Of a stretch of DNA of 64,000 nt, positions 61,768 through 64,000 are shown piece after piece. Every line of letters starts with the position of its first letter. Position 1 is the stretch's first letter. The translations under genes were made by a program, and so were the position numbers. This DNA is from Phoronis australis (Eukaryota > Phoronida > Phoronidae), in the NCBI GenBank assembly GCA_002633005.1, contig NMRA01000027.1, positions 657,265 to 721,264 on the forward strand, written 5' to 3'. Under the pieces are notes generated by a model, which was not told the DNA's origin, did not search any database, and saw only the letters and a list, made by a program, of their open reading frames with translations.

Positions 61768-64000
61768 TGTGGTCTGTGATGTATCATACTTTTTCAGTGT
61801 AGCTGGCACCTAAATCAAATGGTTTAACCTTGGATTTACTGGAATTATAAAAATAAAACACGTCAGTCTGTTTAACTCCAGACTCTTTAACATCCCAATA
61901 TTGATTTCGAAAAGACACCTGTCTGCCTATGTCATGTAGCAAGTTGCAGTGTGTGATCTGAAGATAGATTAATCAGTGGTCGATGGAGAATAGCGCTGAT
62001 GATTAATTTTTATGATGATTCCATTATGACGTCATGACAATCGCTGATATACACGCGAATGCGCAAAACAACGGGATCACGCGAAAACGAAAATCATTAT
62101 TGCCATGCGAATTTAAACAATGACAGAAAGTTAGAAGATTAACTGGGAATATTGTCGAAACTGCTGCCTGTTTTATGTATAGGGAGATATGCATTGTTTG
62201 GAGGAGTTCATCAAACTGGCAGGATCAACTAACGTAACTTCACAAATGGAATGGAACATGGCTATGCTGAAATTCGCTATCACTGTAGAAGGGTTACAAA
62301 GAAGGAGTTTTATGCTTGTGTGTCGTTCACTACAACCATTCTCTTGTTTGTCGCAACTGTTAATGACTTTGTATACTACTCACTCGCGGTTGAGAGACCT
62401 GCTTATACCACTCAAAGCTTTACATTGGCACTTTTGGTATGTTTAAAATATTTTTCAGTTAACAAGTGGTTAGTTAAGAAGCGGTGGATATTACATGCGG
62501 TCTATTCGCAACTTGTGCCTATAAGACATAGCCCTTAATATTTTGAGGACGCCCAGTCCATACACAGCTAGCAAGCTGGCTAAAATGGGGAGTAGGGTTA
62601 TAACTTCTCGAAACTGAGGTAATAAAACACGTATAAACTACTTGACGATATGATTTTTTCTGCATCTGTCCATCTTCAGAAAGTCAGGACACCAAGAAAA
62701 ACTGTGCAATGGCATCTCTTTACCTAGTAAAAGGAGACAATGCCAGGGTCGCTTTAGGGTCTAAGGTTAGATTTGCAGCAGCTGCATCATTTAGATTTAA
62801 TAAAAACACAACGTCAATCACGAGCTTACGACACAGCCAGTGGGCATACGACCCTTTTTGGTAAAATTAGCCATGCTAAAAATGTTGATTGTCGTGAATA
62901 TTGTGGTGATTGTAGTGACCATGTGTGGGGAACCAACAGGTCATACACTAATTCATTTCGTTTTCAGTTGCTCCATTTGTTGGCGTTCTACTGCGCACTG
63001 CTCTCCTATATGTACGCTACACAGGCAGGATACGAGGGCGTTTGGAAGCTGCCGGTAGGATACACTGTAGGTGCGTACGGTTGTTAAAAAAAAAATCAGA
63101 TTTGGTTCCACTATCATAGTGATTCAACTTGTGGAATTTTATTTTTACAGAAATACGTTCTTACCCACAGACCAGAACTAAAGTTAAACATGTAAAATAG
63201 CTGTGGATCTTTTTATCAAAAGTCGTGAACCTACAGCTACGACATTCGTAGTCACGTTACTGTGAAAATGATATAACGTTGATAACTCGGGTTTCCAAGT
63301 CACTCAGCCACGCAAAATGTACCTCAAACCTGTCTATGTCATGATGTACAATTAGTTAAATCCCTCCAAAGGAAACTGGTCATCAAGGGCATCGCCAAGT
63401 AAAAAACGACCACTGATTTTAATAGGGTTGATCTACCTTTCGGACAACCCGAATCAATCGCCCATGATATTTAGATCAAGGTACTTTTTTATGTATCCTA
63501 TGATCACAAAAATAAGGAACTCATTTGAGGCGAGCAAAGTGTCCCATAGTCACTTTTATTCTGCGACACTCTTTGAAATCCAGCACCACCTCCTTGATTG
63601 TTGGATTGAATACCACATTGAATTTAAGATGCTGTTATGGTAACCATGTTCTTTGACAGTTTGCTCTCCATCATAGCACCGTGTTGTGTGATTTTCGAAG
63701 CACCCGCCATCGCGCAAGAATTACTGAAATGCTTCCACTTTTATTTTTTGACTGTGGCGTGCAATGTCAAATACCCGGCTAGGGCTACGTGAAAAGTCGG
63801 AGCGGCAAATGCTAAGTATTTATCACCATTACGAAAAGGTTTTACAAACTTAAACTAACTTTCCCAGCTTGATTTAAGCCTATGTGCTCACCTCGTTTGC
63901 TTGCTTTCTCTAGTGATTCCACCGTGGCGGATCTAGGATAACAGAAGGGGGGGGCAACACGTTGCCTCAGGGTATTGGGCAAAGCTCGATTGTTGCGGGG
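61768..64000. other. Non-coding; two overlapping open frames of unknown meaning
   Basis: Frames at 62189-62446 and 62251-62538 overlap in different phases; the second reads a hydrophobic stretch around ILLFVATVNDFVYY. Another frame lies at 62773-63087. None is recognised. A CRE-type palindrome ATGACGTCAT lies at 62026-62035, a run of nine to ten A at 63086-63096 and a run of nine G near 63946-63954. Confidence 0.35.

Overview
The window looks like non-repetitive to moderately repetitive nuclear DNA of a bilaterian animal, probably a marine invertebrate. The evidence is one gene split by a GT-AG intron, AT-rich non-coding DNA, many minisatellites and trinucleotide microsatellites, tRNA-derived SINE-like repeats and several families of small inverted-repeat elements. 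The phylum cannot be fixed from the sequence alone. No bacterial operon, phage, CRISPR array or rRNA is visible.

Only one protein-coding gene can be supported: a Six3/6-class (Optix class) homeobox gene on the + strand. Exon 1 (22975-23624) encodes the SIX domain and the homeodomain. A 6,181-bp intron follows, and exon 2 (29806-29983) encodes a short charged and serine-rich tail. The joined product is 275 residues. A TATA-like box lies about 85 bp upstream of the ATG, and tandem AATAAA signals lie about 500 bp after the stop. The other open frames are short, lack recognisable domains, or fall in simple repeats. The layout, a single developmental regulator in a large gene-poor territory, resembles the regulatory landscape of such genes, and a few binding-site clusters are listed as hypotheses.

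Left flank (1-22880): a GAAGCTTC-rich inverted-repeat element (about 439-1086), a 70-bp-period degenerate tandem repeat (1086-1430), a 139-bp MITE (2239-2377), a nested foldback element (4500-5008), an exact 19-bp minisatellite (6161-6312), a degenerate AT-rich repeat (10030-10330), one copy of a dispersed repeat (11505-11700), a 558-bp hairpin element (17169-17726), a 43/45-bp alternating minisatellite (17941-18171) and a tRNA-like SINE remnant (about 21100-21215).

Right flank (30500-64000): many tandem repeats (32.1, 32.3, 32.5, 33.4, 37.1-37.8, 39.3, 43.1, 50.7, 50.9, 51.4, 53.0 and 57.8 kb), a second SINE-like remnant (35.9 kb), two copies of a long-inverted-repeat MITE (40741-41077 and 46077-46393), a 156-bp hAT-like MITE with an 8-bp target duplication (44162-44317), the second copy of the dispersed repeat (41.6 kb), a roughly 0.73-kb direct duplication whose junction is a single N (47730-49208, probably an assembly or haplotype artefact), a diverged relative of that duplication (60.4-60.7 kb), a telomere-like patch (61.0 kb) and the second copy of the 139-bp MITE in opposite orientation (61629-61767). 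No autonomous transposase or reverse transcriptase was found, so all these elements appear non-autonomous.
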